Shown here piece by piece: positions 49,930 to 59,638 of a stretch of DNA of 64,000 nt. The position numbers and the translations under genes are program-made. The stretch comes from Arcticibacter sp041902385 (GTDB lineage Bacteria > Bacteroidota > Bacteroidia > Sphingobacteriales > Sphingobacteriaceae), in assembly GCF_041902385.1 (NCBI RefSeq), contig NZ_CP169244.1, forward strand, positions 682,001 to 746,000, written 5' to 3'. How positions within the stretch are numbered: the first letter of the stretch is position 1; every line of letters begins with the position of its first letter. A model generated the notes under the pieces. That model was not told the origin of the DNA, did no database searches, and was given only the letters and a program-made list of their open reading frames with translations.

Positions 49930-50437
49930 AGTAATAATAATCAATCTGATCAGGTTCATCGTTCTGATTTTTATTCAGGCGTTCCTACTAAAGAATATAG
50001 GATATTACAACCTGGCCACCCCCTTCTTGTACATCCTCTTCATCATGCTGCTCCCGTTTGAGACCCCCAACTGGCTTTTATTTCCACTGGCCTTTTTAAC
50101 CGGTCTCACTGTCGATGCATTTTATAACACACCGGGCATTAACGCTGCAGCCTGCAGTGTCATGGCTCTCGTCAGGACCATCTTCATCAATATTACCGTG
50201 CAACGGCAGGGCTTTGAAAATGAACCGGAACCAAAGCTCGGCATTATGGGCTTCAGATGGTTCTTTTTTTACGCCATCGTCCTCACGTTATTTCATCACA
50301 TCACCCTGATATTTCTGGAAGCCTTCAGTTTTTCTGAGCTGCAGTACGTACTAATTCGCTTCCTTTTATGTTCTCTTTTTACCATTGTTCTAATTTTAAT
50401 TTCAGAATTTATTTTCTTCCGTAAGAAAGAGCGTTAA
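49922..50437 (+). CDS. mreD: Rod shape-determining protein MreD
   Basis: Small inner-membrane subunit of the elongasome, 171 residues with about five hydrophobic helices (for example FIVLIFIQAFLLKNIGYYN and LLFPLAFLTGLTVDAFYNTP). Sequence conservation in MreD is low, and the call rests on topology, length and position between mreC and mrdA. It overlaps both neighbours (8 nt and 1 nt), so the genes are tightly coupled. Confidence 0.92.
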   Translation: MGRVIIINLIRFIVLIFIQAFLLKNIGYYNLATPFLYILFIMLLPFETPNWLLFPLAFLTGLTVDAFYNTPGINAAACSVMALVRTIFINITVQRQGFENEPEPKLGIMGFRWFFFYAIVLTLFHHITLIFLEAFSFSELQYVLIRFLLCSLFTIVLILISEFIFFRKKER

Positions 50438-52371
50438 TGAACAGTTTTTTCACCAGAAGGTATGTCGTTCAGGCTATATTCATAGCTATTGCGCTGGTCC
50501 TGCTTGCGCGGCTCTTCTATATCCAGATTATTGATAAAAGCTACTTCCTCTCTGCCAATAACAACGTCCTGAGGAAAGTAATTATTTATCCGGCCCGCGG
50601 GGTGATACTTGACAGAAAAGGAAAGATCCTCGTACAAAATGAGCCCGTTTACGACCTCATGGTGATTCCACGAGAAGTCAAGCCATTCGACACTCTTGAG
50701 CTCTGCCGCCTGATAAGTATAAAAAAATCAGACTTCATAAAGAAGTTCGAAAAAGCAAACAACTTCTCTCCGTACCGGGGATCCGTCCTTGAAAAGCAAC
50801 TTTCAGCAATCACCTTTGCCCGACTGCAGGAAAAACTGTTCGAATACCCGGGGTTTTATATTCAGAAACGTTCCGTCCGCCGGTATCCCGACAGTATAGC
50901 TGCTCAGTTCCTTGGTTATATCAACGAGGTGAACGAGAAAGACATTGAAAAATCCAACGGCTTCTACCGGCCTCAGGACTACATAGGCCGTACCGGAGTA
51001 GAAAAAGCATACGAAGAAGTCCTGCGCGGACAGCGCGGCGTACAAAACCTGATGGTTGACGCGTTTAACAGGCCTAAAGGGCACTATGCAGAAGGAAGGT
51101 ACGATACGCTGGCGGCCGCTGGTGAAAAGTTGATATCCTCCTTAGATAAGGACCTCCAGAAGTTTGGCGAGCAACTGATGAATAATAAAATCGGGAGTAT
51201 CGTCGCTATTGAACCATCCAGCGGAGAAATTCTTGCCTTTGTCAGCAGCCCCAGCTATGACCCGAACCTCATGGTCGGACGATACAAGGGGAATAACTAC
51301 ATGCGACTGCTCAACAGCCCCAACCATCCGTTGTTTATCCGCCCCATAATGGCAGAATATCCGCCCGGATCGATCTTTAAAGTGATCAATGCACTGGTCG
51401 GTCAGCAGTTCGGACTGGTAGGCTCCGGCACCAGCTTCTTTTGCCCGGGCGGCTACAGATATGGACGCAGAGGGCTGATGCGCTGCACACACGTCCATGG
51501 AAGCCTTGACCTCGCTCAGTCAATACAGTACTCCTGTAATACCTATTATGGGTACGTCTATAACAGGATGATCGATCACGCGGGAATGCGTCCTGTAAAA
51601 GCGTACCAACGCTGGCGCGATGCCGTGTCCCGCTTCGGCATCGGCAGCAAATTAAACATTGACCTGCCCAACGAGAGAAAAGGCAACCTGCCCAGTGCAG
51701 AATTCTATACGCGTCACTTCAAAAGCAACAAATGGACCTCCGCTTACAACATCTCCTTGTCCATCGGACAGGGCGAGCTGGGCATCACCCCCTTGCAGAT
51801 GGCCAATGTTGTCGCCGCTGTTGCAAACAGAGGGTTCTTCTACAAACCGCACCTCATTAAAGCGATCGGCGAAAAGAAAGTCATCAAGGAGGAATTCACC
51901 AAACGAAACAGCGTAGGAATCGACGCCCGCTATTTTTCCCCGGTTATTGAAGGTATGAGCCGGGTAGTAAATCAGCCTGGAGGTACCGCCTCCTACTCCC
52001 GTATTCCGGATATAGAAATATGCGGAAAGACCGGAACCGTGCAAAACCCGCATGGCGACAATCACTCTGTCTTTTTTGCCTTCGCGCCCCGGAATAATCC
52101 TAAAATTGCTATCGCCGTCGTGGTCGAGAATGCAGGTTATGGTGCTACCTGGTCAGCTCCAATTGCCAGCCTCATGATCGAGAAGTACCTGCGCGACTCC
52201 ATAGCAAGACCTCGGGGATACGTGGAGCGAATTTTAAACGCCAACCTGCTCCCGGGGGCTAAGCCGCGCTACAGAACTCCTCAGCGCAAGGAAGGAGATA
52301 GCACTGCAAGCCGGAAAGATATTAAACCAGTTGAAATTGTTACCCCTAAAGCTGTCCTGGAAGATGAATAA
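50437..52371 (+). CDS. mrdA: Penicillin-binding protein 2 (elongation transpeptidase)
   Basis: DD-transpeptidase that cross-links peptidoglycan during elongation. It has 644 residues and an N-terminal membrane anchor (YVVQAIFIAIALVLLARLFYIQ). The dimerisation/pedestal region has RGVILDRKGKILVQNEP and YPDSIAAQFLGYI. The transpeptidase motifs are PPGSIFKVI (S-x-x-K), YSCNTYYG (S-x-N) and CGKTGTVQNPHG (K-T-G). The start shares one base with the mreD stop. Its partner glycosyltransferase RodA is the next gene. Confidence 0.97.
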   Translation: MNSFFTRRYVVQAIFIAIALVLLARLFYIQIIDKSYFLSANNNVLRKVIIYPARGVILDRKGKILVQNEPVYDLMVIPREVKPFDTLELCRLISIKKSDFIKKFEKANNFSPYRGSVLEKQLSAITFARLQEKLFEYPGFYIQKRSVRRYPDSIAAQFLGYINEVNEKDIEKSNGFYRPQDYIGRTGVEKAYEEVLRGQRGVQNLMVDAFNRPKGHYAEGRYDTLAAAGEKLISSLDKDLQKFGEQLMNNKIGSIVAIEPSSGEILAFVSSPSYDPNLMVGRYKGNNYMRLLNSPNHPLFIRPIMAEYPPGSIFKVINALVGQQFGLVGSGTSFFCPGGYRYGRRGLMRCTHVHGSLDLAQSIQYSCNTYYGYVYNRMIDHAGMRPVKAYQRWRDAVSRFGIGSKLNIDLPNERKGNLPSAEFYTRHFKSNKWTSAYNISLSIGQGELGITPLQMANVVAAVANRGFFYKPHLIKAIGEKKVIKEEFTKRNSVGIDARYFSPVIEGMSRVVNQPGGTASYSRIPDIEICGKTGTVQNPHGDNHSVFFAFAPRNNPKIAIAVVVENAGYGATWSAPIASLMIEKYLRDSIARPRGYVERILNANLLPGAKPRYRTPQRKEGDSTASRKDIKPVEIVTPKAVLEDE

Positions 52372-53623
52372 TCAAAGAAGCCTGTTTTTTAATGTCGACT
52401 GGATTATCATCCTGATCTACCTCGCACTCTGTGTAATCGGGTGGTTTAACATTCATGCAGCAGTCTACGATCCTCTTCATCCAAGTATTCTTGATCTCAG
52501 TACCAACTATGGGAAGCAATTCCTCTTTATAATAACAGCTTTACTTCTGGGATCAATCATCCTCCTGCTCGACGGCAAGTTCTTCAGCAGCCTCTCACCT
52601 GTTTTTTATGGCGTTACCCTGGTGCTTCTTGTAGTCGTGCTTATTGTGGGAAGAAATGTAGGTGGTAACCAGGCATGGATTCCCCTGGGCAGTTTCAGAC
52701 TCCAGCCTTCAGAGTTTGCTAAATTCTCCACCTGTCTTCTCCTTGCCCACTACATCAGCTCAAGCAATCTGAAAATGTCCGACATCAAGATGATCGGCAT
52801 TTGCCTGCTGATCCTGCTTATTCCTACAGCACTCATCATGCTTCAGCCCGATACAGGCTCAGCGCTCACTTTCACATCTCTGGTCTTTGCTCTCTACCGG
52901 GAAGGGTTGTCCGGCTACATCCTCATTATCGGTGCCACCGCTATTGCCTTATTTGTACTGACACTCCTGTTCAATAAGCTGCTCCTCGTCGGAATAATAG
53001 TCGGCCTGGCAGCCTTGATCCTCATTTTGTTCCGCCGAAGCAGAAGGTTCGTAATTCCTATTTCCCTGGTCGCCGTTGGCTGCATTCTCTTCATCTTCAG
53101 CGTGAACTTCGCCTATCAAAACATTCTCGAAGCCCATCAGCGAAACAGAATTGACGTGATCCTCGGAAAGATCAATGACCCCCGCGGACAGGGCTATAAT
53201 TTAAACCAGTCCAAGATCGCCATTGGATCCGGTGGTCTCTGGGGTAAAGGATATCTGCAGGGAACTCAGACGAAATACGATTTCGTTCCCGAGCAAAGTA
53301 CAGACTTTATTTTCTGCACCGTAGGAGAAGAATGGGGTTTTGCAGGAAGTTTGGTAGTTGTCGGTCTTTACCTGACCATGCTTCTTCGGATTGTGAATCT
53401 CGCAGAAAGGCAGCGCTCCTCCTTCACCAGGATTTATGGGTACGGCGTGGCATCCATTCTTTTCTTTCACTTCTTCATCAACATCGGAATGACCATTGGG
53501 CTGGTGCCTGTGATCGGGATACCTCTGCCCTTTCTAAGCTATGGCGGCTCTTCCCTCTGGAGCTTTACGATTTTGCTGTTCATCCTGTTGAAACTGGATT
53601 CCAACAGGATGGGAGTGGTTTAA
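52364..53623 (+). CDS. rodA: Rod shape-determining protein RodA (SEDS glycosyltransferase)
   Basis: Polymerises lipid II into glycan strands with PBP2. 419 residues from the ATG at 52364 (MNNQRSLFFNVDWIIILIYL), which overlaps mrdA by 8 nt. The longer open frame starting at 52331 lacks support. About ten membrane helices. SEDS motifs: GGNQAWIPLGSFRLQPSEFAKF, QPDTGSALTFTSLVFALY, and in the C-terminal half QSKIAIGSGGLWGKGYLQGTQ, FVPEQSTDFIFCTVGEEWGF and GIPLPFLSYGGSSLW. It is the last gene of the operon and converges with an unknown gene 11 nt away, with no evident terminator. Confidence 0.97.
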   Translation: MNNQRSLFFNVDWIIILIYLALCVIGWFNIHAAVYDPLHPSILDLSTNYGKQFLFIITALLLGSIILLLDGKFFSSLSPVFYGVTLVLLVVVLIVGRNVGGNQAWIPLGSFRLQPSEFAKFSTCLLLAHYISSSNLKMSDIKMIGICLLILLIPTALIMLQPDTGSALTFTSLVFALYREGLSGYILIIGATAIALFVLTLLFNKLLLVGIIVGLAALILILFRRSRRFVIPISLVAVGCILFIFSVNFAYQNILEAHQRNRIDVILGKINDPRGQGYNLNQSKIAIGSGGLWGKGYLQGTQTKYDFVPEQSTDFIFCTVGEEWGFAGSLVVVGLYLTMLLRIVNLAERQRSSFTRIYGYGVASILFFHFFINIGMTIGLVPVIGIPLPFLSYGGSSLWSFTILLFILLKLDSNRMGVV

Positions 53624-53634
53624 CATTGGCTGCT

Positions 53635-54534
53635 TCAAGAGCCGAAACGTCGGTGCAGCACCTCATAGAATTTTTCAACGGTGGCCTCTTTTGCGCTCCA
53701 GTTATTCTTTGCCGCGTAGTTACTTTGGAGAAACGCATCTGCTGCTTCAAAAGAGTCAAACCGGTTCAGTATCTCGATAGCCTCGCTGTAGGCAAGGCTG
53801 TAACCGTTAAAAAGCTCTTTTATGAACAGTAGTTTGTCATTGAGGCTGACGATAGACTTTAAATCTTTTACGGGCTGATGCGAAAACTTTCCGGAAACTG
53901 ATTCCTGCGTCTTTTGCCCTGAAATAATATCGTTAAGGGTTCGTACAGGAGCTTGCTCAGTTGCCACAGTTTGGGGTTTAACCTCGGGTTCCGCTTTAAT
54001 CACCGGCTCGGGACTAACAGCAGGCACAACAACCTCCGGGATCACCGGCAACGGAAGAGGCTCAGGCTGCCGCACTTTCGGCACATCCGCTACTGACGGC
54101 TCTGCAGAGAATGACGCCCCCTGCGAAACAGGAGTTTCAGCCTGTACAGGAAAAACTTCTTGCACAACAGGCACAGCCCCCTTTGTATCGGCAGAGGTCC
54201 CCTGAAATTGTTCCTTCAGCTCCGTCGAGGAGAGCACCTCTGGGTCCTGAGCTTCTCCTGATTGAACTATTTCCGGTTCACTAAAGTCGGTTTTTGACGT
54301 AACAACACTTGCAGTAAAAGCACGATCTTCACTAGCTGCAGGCGATTCTTGTCTGGCTGCACTGAGCTTTAAGAGGATCTTAATATGCTCCGCCAGAAAA
54401 TCTGCGTTTGCTGACAGCAGTTCCAGTTCCAGTTCATTCAGACTTGCCGGATTCTCTGATATATACTGGTATTGATCATTCAATTCGGCTAAAATTCCTC
54501 CTACTTTCCTGAATAACTCGGCTTTGTTCATCAT
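53635..54534 (-). CDS. Unknown protein with Pro/Glu-rich linker
   Basis: A 299-residue protein of unknown function with no signal peptide or membrane helix. Residues 1-65 form a helical domain (MMNKAELFRKVGGILAELND, LELELLSANADFLAEHIKILL). Residues about 70-215 are low complexity, rich in Pro, Val and Glu. The conserved-looking C-terminal domain (about 220-299) reads KDLKSIVSLNDKLLFIKELF, YSEAIEILNRFDSFEAADAFL and ends KFYEVLHRRFGS. Two helical ends joined by a disordered linker suggest a scaffold or adaptor. I believe similar proteins exist only in Sphingobacteriaceae relatives. It converges on rodA and diverges from tdk. Confidence 0.65.
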   Translation of the reverse strand: MMNKAELFRKVGGILAELNDQYQYISENPASLNELELELLSANADFLAEHIKILLKLSAARQESPAASEDRAFTASVVTSKTDFSEPEIVQSGEAQDPEVLSSTELKEQFQGTSADTKGAVPVVQEVFPVQAETPVSQGASFSAEPSVADVPKVRQPEPLPLPVIPEVVVPAVSPEPVIKAEPEVKPQTVATEQAPVRTLNDIISGQKTQESVSGKFSHQPVKDLKSIVSLNDKLLFIKELFNGYSLAYSEAIEILNRFDSFEAADAFLQSNYAAKNNWSAKEATVEKFYEVLHRRFGS

Positions 54535-54615
54535 GATAAATATTGGATTTATGTGTTGGTAATTCAGTTCTCAAAAGTAGCATTAAATTCTGATATTAGC
54601 CCCCGCAAAAGGGAT

Positions 54616-55191
54616 ATGCTGTTTAGCGAGTTACATTTCAGATCAAAAAGTAATCCAAGAGGAAGTATCGAGGTGATTTGCGGTTCTATGTTTTCAGGAA
54701 AAACAGAAGAACTCATCAGAAGATTACGGAGGGCTCAGATCGCCCGGCTAAACGTCGAAATTTTCAAGCCAAAAACCGATACCCGCTATGCCGAATACGC
54801 CGTTGTATCTCACGATTCCAACTCAATTCAGTCAACACCTGTAGAAACCTCCGGCTCTATTCTGCTGCTCGGCACCAATACCCAGGTAGTCGGTATAGAC
54901 GAGGCGCAGTTCTTCGACGAGGGCCTGCCTGAAGTCTGCATTCAACTGGCCAACAGAGGCATACGAGTGATAGTAGCCGGACTTGATATGGATTTTCAGG
55001 GCCGCCCATTTGGTCCGATGCCTGCGCTTATGGCTATCGCTGAGGATGTGACGAAGGTACATGCCATATGCGTTCAATGCGGAGCACCGGCAACCTACTC
55101 TTTCCGCACTGTCCCAAGCGAAACCAAAGTACTGCTGGGCGAAAAAGAGAGCTACGAACCACGGTGCAGAGAATGCTTTTACAACGGATAG
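54616..55191 (+). CDS. tdk: Thymidine kinase (type II)
   Basis: Salvages thymidine to dTMP. 191 residues from the ATG at 54616 (MLFSELHFRSKSNPRG); the open frame upstream lacks homology. The P-loop is GSMFSGKTEELI. The Walker-B-like segment is VVGIDEAQFFDEGLPEV, and the lasso region has GLDMDFQGRPFGPM. The zinc ribbon uses CVQCGAPATYS and CREC near the C-terminus. The length and zinc ribbon are typical of bacterial type II enzymes. Confidence 0.96.
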   Translation: MLFSELHFRSKSNPRGSIEVICGSMFSGKTEELIRRLRRAQIARLNVEIFKPKTDTRYAEYAVVSHDSNSIQSTPVETSGSILLLGTNTQVVGIDEAQFFDEGLPEVCIQLANRGIRVIVAGLDMDFQGRPFGPMPALMAIAEDVTKVHAICVQCGAPATYSFRTVPSETKVLLGEKESYEPRCRECFYNG

Positions 55192-55219
55192 CAGACCACC
55201 TTCAGATCGTACAGTATCC

Positions 55220-58014
55220 CTATCTCACCACACTAAGTTTATGAGATGTAATTTTATTATTATACTTTAAGCGCAGGATGTATATTCCGCTTCCTACATC
55301 GCTAAGATCATAATAAAGCGTATGGGCACCAGTCGACATGGCCTCGTTCGCCGCCAAGCGTTTCACGAGCTGTCCCATCACATTGTAGAGATCCAGGGAA
55401 ACAGTGGCATCAACCGGCAGGTTGATCACAGCAGCCAGGCTATTGTTGTTCCGCGGAGTAACGGGATTCGGATAAGTTGAAAGAACAGCCGTTCTGTCCG
55501 CAGCCGTTCTGCTTATGTACTTTTGCTCTGCCTTTTCCAGACTCTCGCGTAAGTCTTGCAAATTGTCCCCTCCGGCGTAGGCGAAGGCTAGCTTTACACT
55601 GCTGTTAGGAGGGATAGTTAAAGGTCCATATCCGCAAACGAAGGCAACATCGGTTCTCTGAACACTGTTCCCTCCCTCCTGTACACCCGATGAGAGCGTT
55701 TGATATTTCTCCGCGACTGTAAAAGCGCCGTCCGATAAAAACCCAGAGGAGTTTGACAAAGGATAATAGGCAGGTGCTGCTGTCGAAGAAAGAAGCTTTA
55801 CCCCTGCGTACGGAGCGCCGCCATTCTTCGTACTGTAAGCGTAGGCGATACGATTCAACCCGTCATAAGCTGTCGCATTAGCAGCTGGATCGCTGATGTC
55901 CCAATCATTGAATAATCCAACGTAAACATTACTGAGTGTAGCAGCATTCTTATTGATCACCTCGTACTCAGCAATGACATACTTGCTGTTTTCCGCATCC
56001 TTTCTTGCCGTAACGGAGTTCCTCACCGTGATATTCAAAGGAGACCGATTACCAGAATCGTCAAACTCCGAATTTGCAACAACAGTCGTATCCGTCTGGC
56101 TCTCTCTTACGGAAGCGGTCTTAACGAAGTGGTTGTCCGCCTCATTCTCATTAACGCGGGTGTTATTAGAAACTTGCGTCCTTGAAGTACCTATCATAAG
56201 AGAAGCCTCGTATAAAAGCTGGTTCCCTTTATACTCAAATCCCTGACCACCACTCCGCCCCTGATAGCTATAACCCATCCTCCCATTACTGGTGGCGGTT
56301 GTAGCAAGGCTCTCTGTATTGATATTCACATAATCCAGATTTAGATCAAGCGAGAAAAAATCATAATCCTGATACTGGCCGTCGGCAGAAGACAAATCTA
56401 CTCTGAATTCCACAGACGAATTTTCCGGAATCGTTCGCCCCACCTGAATAGAAAACGGACCAATCATCGTCTTCGTTTCAAGTGCATCAATCGAATTCAC
56501 ATTCAACACATTACCAAAAACAGAAACGTTAGGATCGTCACTCCTCAGGCTGACCCGTAATCCGCTCACAGGTTGAAGATAGTTCTTCAAGTCCAGGTAG
56601 ACATTAATAATTGAACCAGCGAGTAACCGTCCTCCGTTGTCATCTTTTGCCAAAACGTTATCGATCCTTACTGAAGGCAGCGTCCGTTCGGTAAGAGCTC
56701 TGAAAACATTCAGACGGCCTTTCCCAAGTTTGCCTGCATAAGACAGATTTTTCGAATCAATATTGTCTGCAGTCACCCTCAGCAGTTCACCAACCTGCCT
56801 CATAGACAGATCAAGCCGGTAAGACTTCACCAGTGCTGCCGCGCTGCTTACAATCGGCGTAGCCATAGACGTGCCCGATTTGAACCCGTAACTGTTCGAA
56901 AAAGTCGTGCTAATAATATTATTTCCTGGAGCACTAAGAGCTACAACACTACCGAACTTTGAACTACTACTTTTTATATCGTCCGCCTTTACATTGGCCA
57001 CCGCTAACACCCCCTATATGCAGCAGGATAGTCTGGCGTTGTATTTCCGTCGTCACCTATATTTCCGGCAGCCGCAACAATCAAACAGCCCTTACTGATC
57101 ACATAGCTTACGATATCCTGTTCATACCGGCTATACTGCTGCGTGCCCCATGAACAGTTGATGATCATGGCACCATGATCTGCCGCGTACTTGATACCGT
57201 CGAAACCCCTGTAAATATGATCCGGGTCGTCATCAGCCGCTGTTTTCACTATAAAAAGCTTCGCATCTGACGCAATACTGGCTACTCCCTTACCATTGTT
57301 ACTCACTGCCGATGCAAGCCCGCTCACGTGCACACCATGGTCGTTAGCACTTCCCACTACGTTGAAGTCGGCATCCTCGGTAAAAGTTGAAGTTGACGAA
57401 GTGGCTCCAACAAGGTCGTACCCTCCAATAACATTGGCCGACAAGTCTTCGTGTCGCTGCTCGGACCCTGAGTCAACTATTCCGATAATTACCCCATTTG
57501 AAGATTTGATCACATCCCATGCCTGCGGCGCACCAACTTGCTGAAGGTAGGACTGAGACGAATAGAGGCGGTCATTGGGAGTATAGTCGATATGGGCGAT
57601 ATAACTGGGCTCCGCATACTCAACATCCGGATCCTTTAATAGCTCGTTGATAACCGTCGCAATATCAACATCACCGAAATATCTCAACTCGTAGATTCGG
57701 CTCAGGCCAATCCTGTCAGTTTCACGTGAAACAGCACTCTTGCTCTTGTTCAAATTAGTAGCAGGAAACTTTTGAACAAGGCTTTCAATAGTTGCTGATT
57801 TTAGATCAAGAACAGGTCCCGCAGACAACGTTTTTGCAGCAGAATTAGGCGCTGCTCCCTCCTTGAGCTTCACAATGACCAGGCCCGGCACAAAAATCTT
57901 CTTGCCTGATTGAGCGGATAATTTAAAAGTACGGTTTTTGTTGGCAGGACTGGTCTGAGCAAAGGATGAAAGCACCGAACACAGCAGAAATAATAAAGGT
58001 AAGAGTCTGGTCAT
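55220..58014 (-). CDS. Secreted subtilisin-like (S8) peptidase with C-terminal sorting domain, frame broken by one missing base
   Basis: About 932 residues over two frames. A signal peptide (LLPLLFLLCSVLSSFAQ) and propeptide lead to the catalytic domain with aspartate in IIGIVDSGSEQRHEDL, histidine in NDHGVHVSGLASAVSNN and serine in GTSMATPIVSSAAALVKSY. A long beta-rich region follows, ending in a Por-type (type IX secretion) sorting domain: STYPNPVTPRNN, then SLDLYNVMGQLVKRL and SGIYILRLKYNNKITSHKLSV. The break is in the C5 run at 57010-57014. One more base turns AAYRGC-stop into AAYRGVLAVANVKADD, the conserved stretch before the serine loop. The peptidase is probably exported to the surface. 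Confidence 0.88.
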
Positions 58015-58100
58015 CCGGTTGTTTTTATCAAAGCTAATAAATAAATAGTTCCTTTTCGCCGGCCCGGTTTAATAAGTTCATTCCAAACTACCCAGGCCTG

Positions 58101-59509
58101 CTACTTCAGGGAATCAAGCATCCTGAACATCTTCTGCCTGATCGGGGTGGTGCTTCCGGTGTAATGATTCGTAATAAAAGAGAAGACAAGCGGCGTACCT
58201 TCCCGCGTCTTTTGATACCCGGCATACGCCAGAACATTCCTGATACTGCCGCTTTTCATTTTCATGTTGTTATAAAGCGGAAGACTTTCATAGAAACTAT
58301 TGAACCAGGGCGCTTTCCATGCAGATTGCAGGATCTTGGCCATAGCCAGCGTAGTGATCCTGTTTTCAGGCGACAGTCCTGAACCGTCTAACAGATCGAT
58401 GGCATCCGTATCGATGCCCTGCTGCTTACTCCAATAACTTTGCATAACACGGCACCCCTCCTGAAAACTCGCATCCTTCCCTTCTTGCAGGGCAATGGTT
58501 CTCAATATACTCTCCGCATACAAGTTGATACTCTTTTGATTAAGCCAGTATACTATTTTTTGCAAGTCCGGCGAGCTGTACTTGTCGAACTCGCCAGTTC
58601 GAACCGGAACTTGTGCCCCGTCCTGATTCAGCCTTCTTGTTGTCACTGCAGCTCCTGAAATACTTATTCCATTTCTTGTCAGTCGCAGTTTCAACTCATC
58701 TCCCATGAGCTGAGCCGGATCCGGAACAGAGATCATAACCGTCTTTTTCAGATCGATACCATAACTTCCCCTAACGTATACAAGATTTGAATAGGGGGCC
58801 GAATAAGCATATACATTATCACCACTGCCAGGGGAGCCAGTCTTGAGCTCGTTCACCAGCTGCAAGCCTGAAATAACGGGGTCCGTTCCGCTCAAAACGG
58901 CCGGTTCTCCTGTCCGCACTCCAGGTCTGATAAGAAGCCCAGTCTGGTTCTCACGCCAGTTCCCGGCTGTTGAACCTGCTCCATAATAATTCCCGATGTC
59001 TTGCCATATCCAGCCCTGCGGGGTAGTCTGGCTCCCAAACAGCTGATCATCAATCACAATACGGCCATTCACCTTCGTAATCCCGGCATTTTTAATAACC
59101 GAAGCCCACCGGTCCAAAATCACAGGAGCACCTGTCTGATCGTAACGCGAACTGCCCAGAGAAGGATCACCACTTGTTGTGACTATTAAGTCGCCATCCA
59201 GGACGTTGTTGCTCACCTTGCCGGAATAGCCCAGCGTGGTTTGCCAGCGAAAATCCTTCCCAAGCAAATTAAAAGCAGTAACAGAAGTAACAGTCTTTAA
59301 AGTCGAGGCTGGCGCCAGTCCCGTGTTCTCGCCACTGGCAAAAACAACCTCGCCAGTCTCGGCATTTAAAACAGTTATTGAGCTCAGCCCATATTTCAGC
59401 TGACCGTCCTTTTCAAACTGCTGATACGCCGCCGCGATCTTTTTTCCAGCGTTTGACTCACCACAACACCAGACAATGAAAGGAGGAGGATAAAGAAAAG
59501 AGTTCTCAT
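58101..59509 (-). CDS. dacB: D-alanyl-D-alanine carboxypeptidase/endopeptidase (PBP4 type), frame broken by one missing base in the signal region
   Basis: Periplasmic class C penicillin-binding protein that trims or cleaves peptide cross-links. The open frame opens at 59537 with a non-secretory start. A proper signal peptide (MRTLFFILLLSLSGVVVSQ) is encoded from the ATG at 59509 in another frame, and one extra base in the T6 run at 59440-59445 joins it (LEKKIAAAYQQFEK). The whole is about 469 residues. The active-site motifs are APASTLKTVTS (S-x-x-K), KSINLYAE (S-x-N) and KMKSGSIRNVLAYAGY (K-S-G). LDGSGLSPENRIT is also conserved. It lies downstream of asd, with a terminator between them. Confidence 0.9.
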
Positions 59510-59536
59510 ACAAAAACGGGAAACCTGCATTAAACA

Positions 59537-59568
59537 AGAACTGGCTCGAGAGGTCTCCAGCCAGTTCT
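59537..59568 (-). terminator. Terminator between asd and dacB
   Basis: AGAACTGGCT (59537-59546) and AGCCAGTTCT (59559-59568) form a perfect 10-bp stem. The loop holds a further GAGA/TCTC pairing, giving 14 bp with one mismatch. On the minus strand TTGTTT follows. It lies 70 nt after the asd stop. Confidence 0.75.
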
Positions 59569-59638
59569 AAAAATTGGTATTCTGTAACGCGTTCACCAGC
59601 ACGCCGCGCTTTTACTAGCAGCGTAAAAGAGCCCGGCC

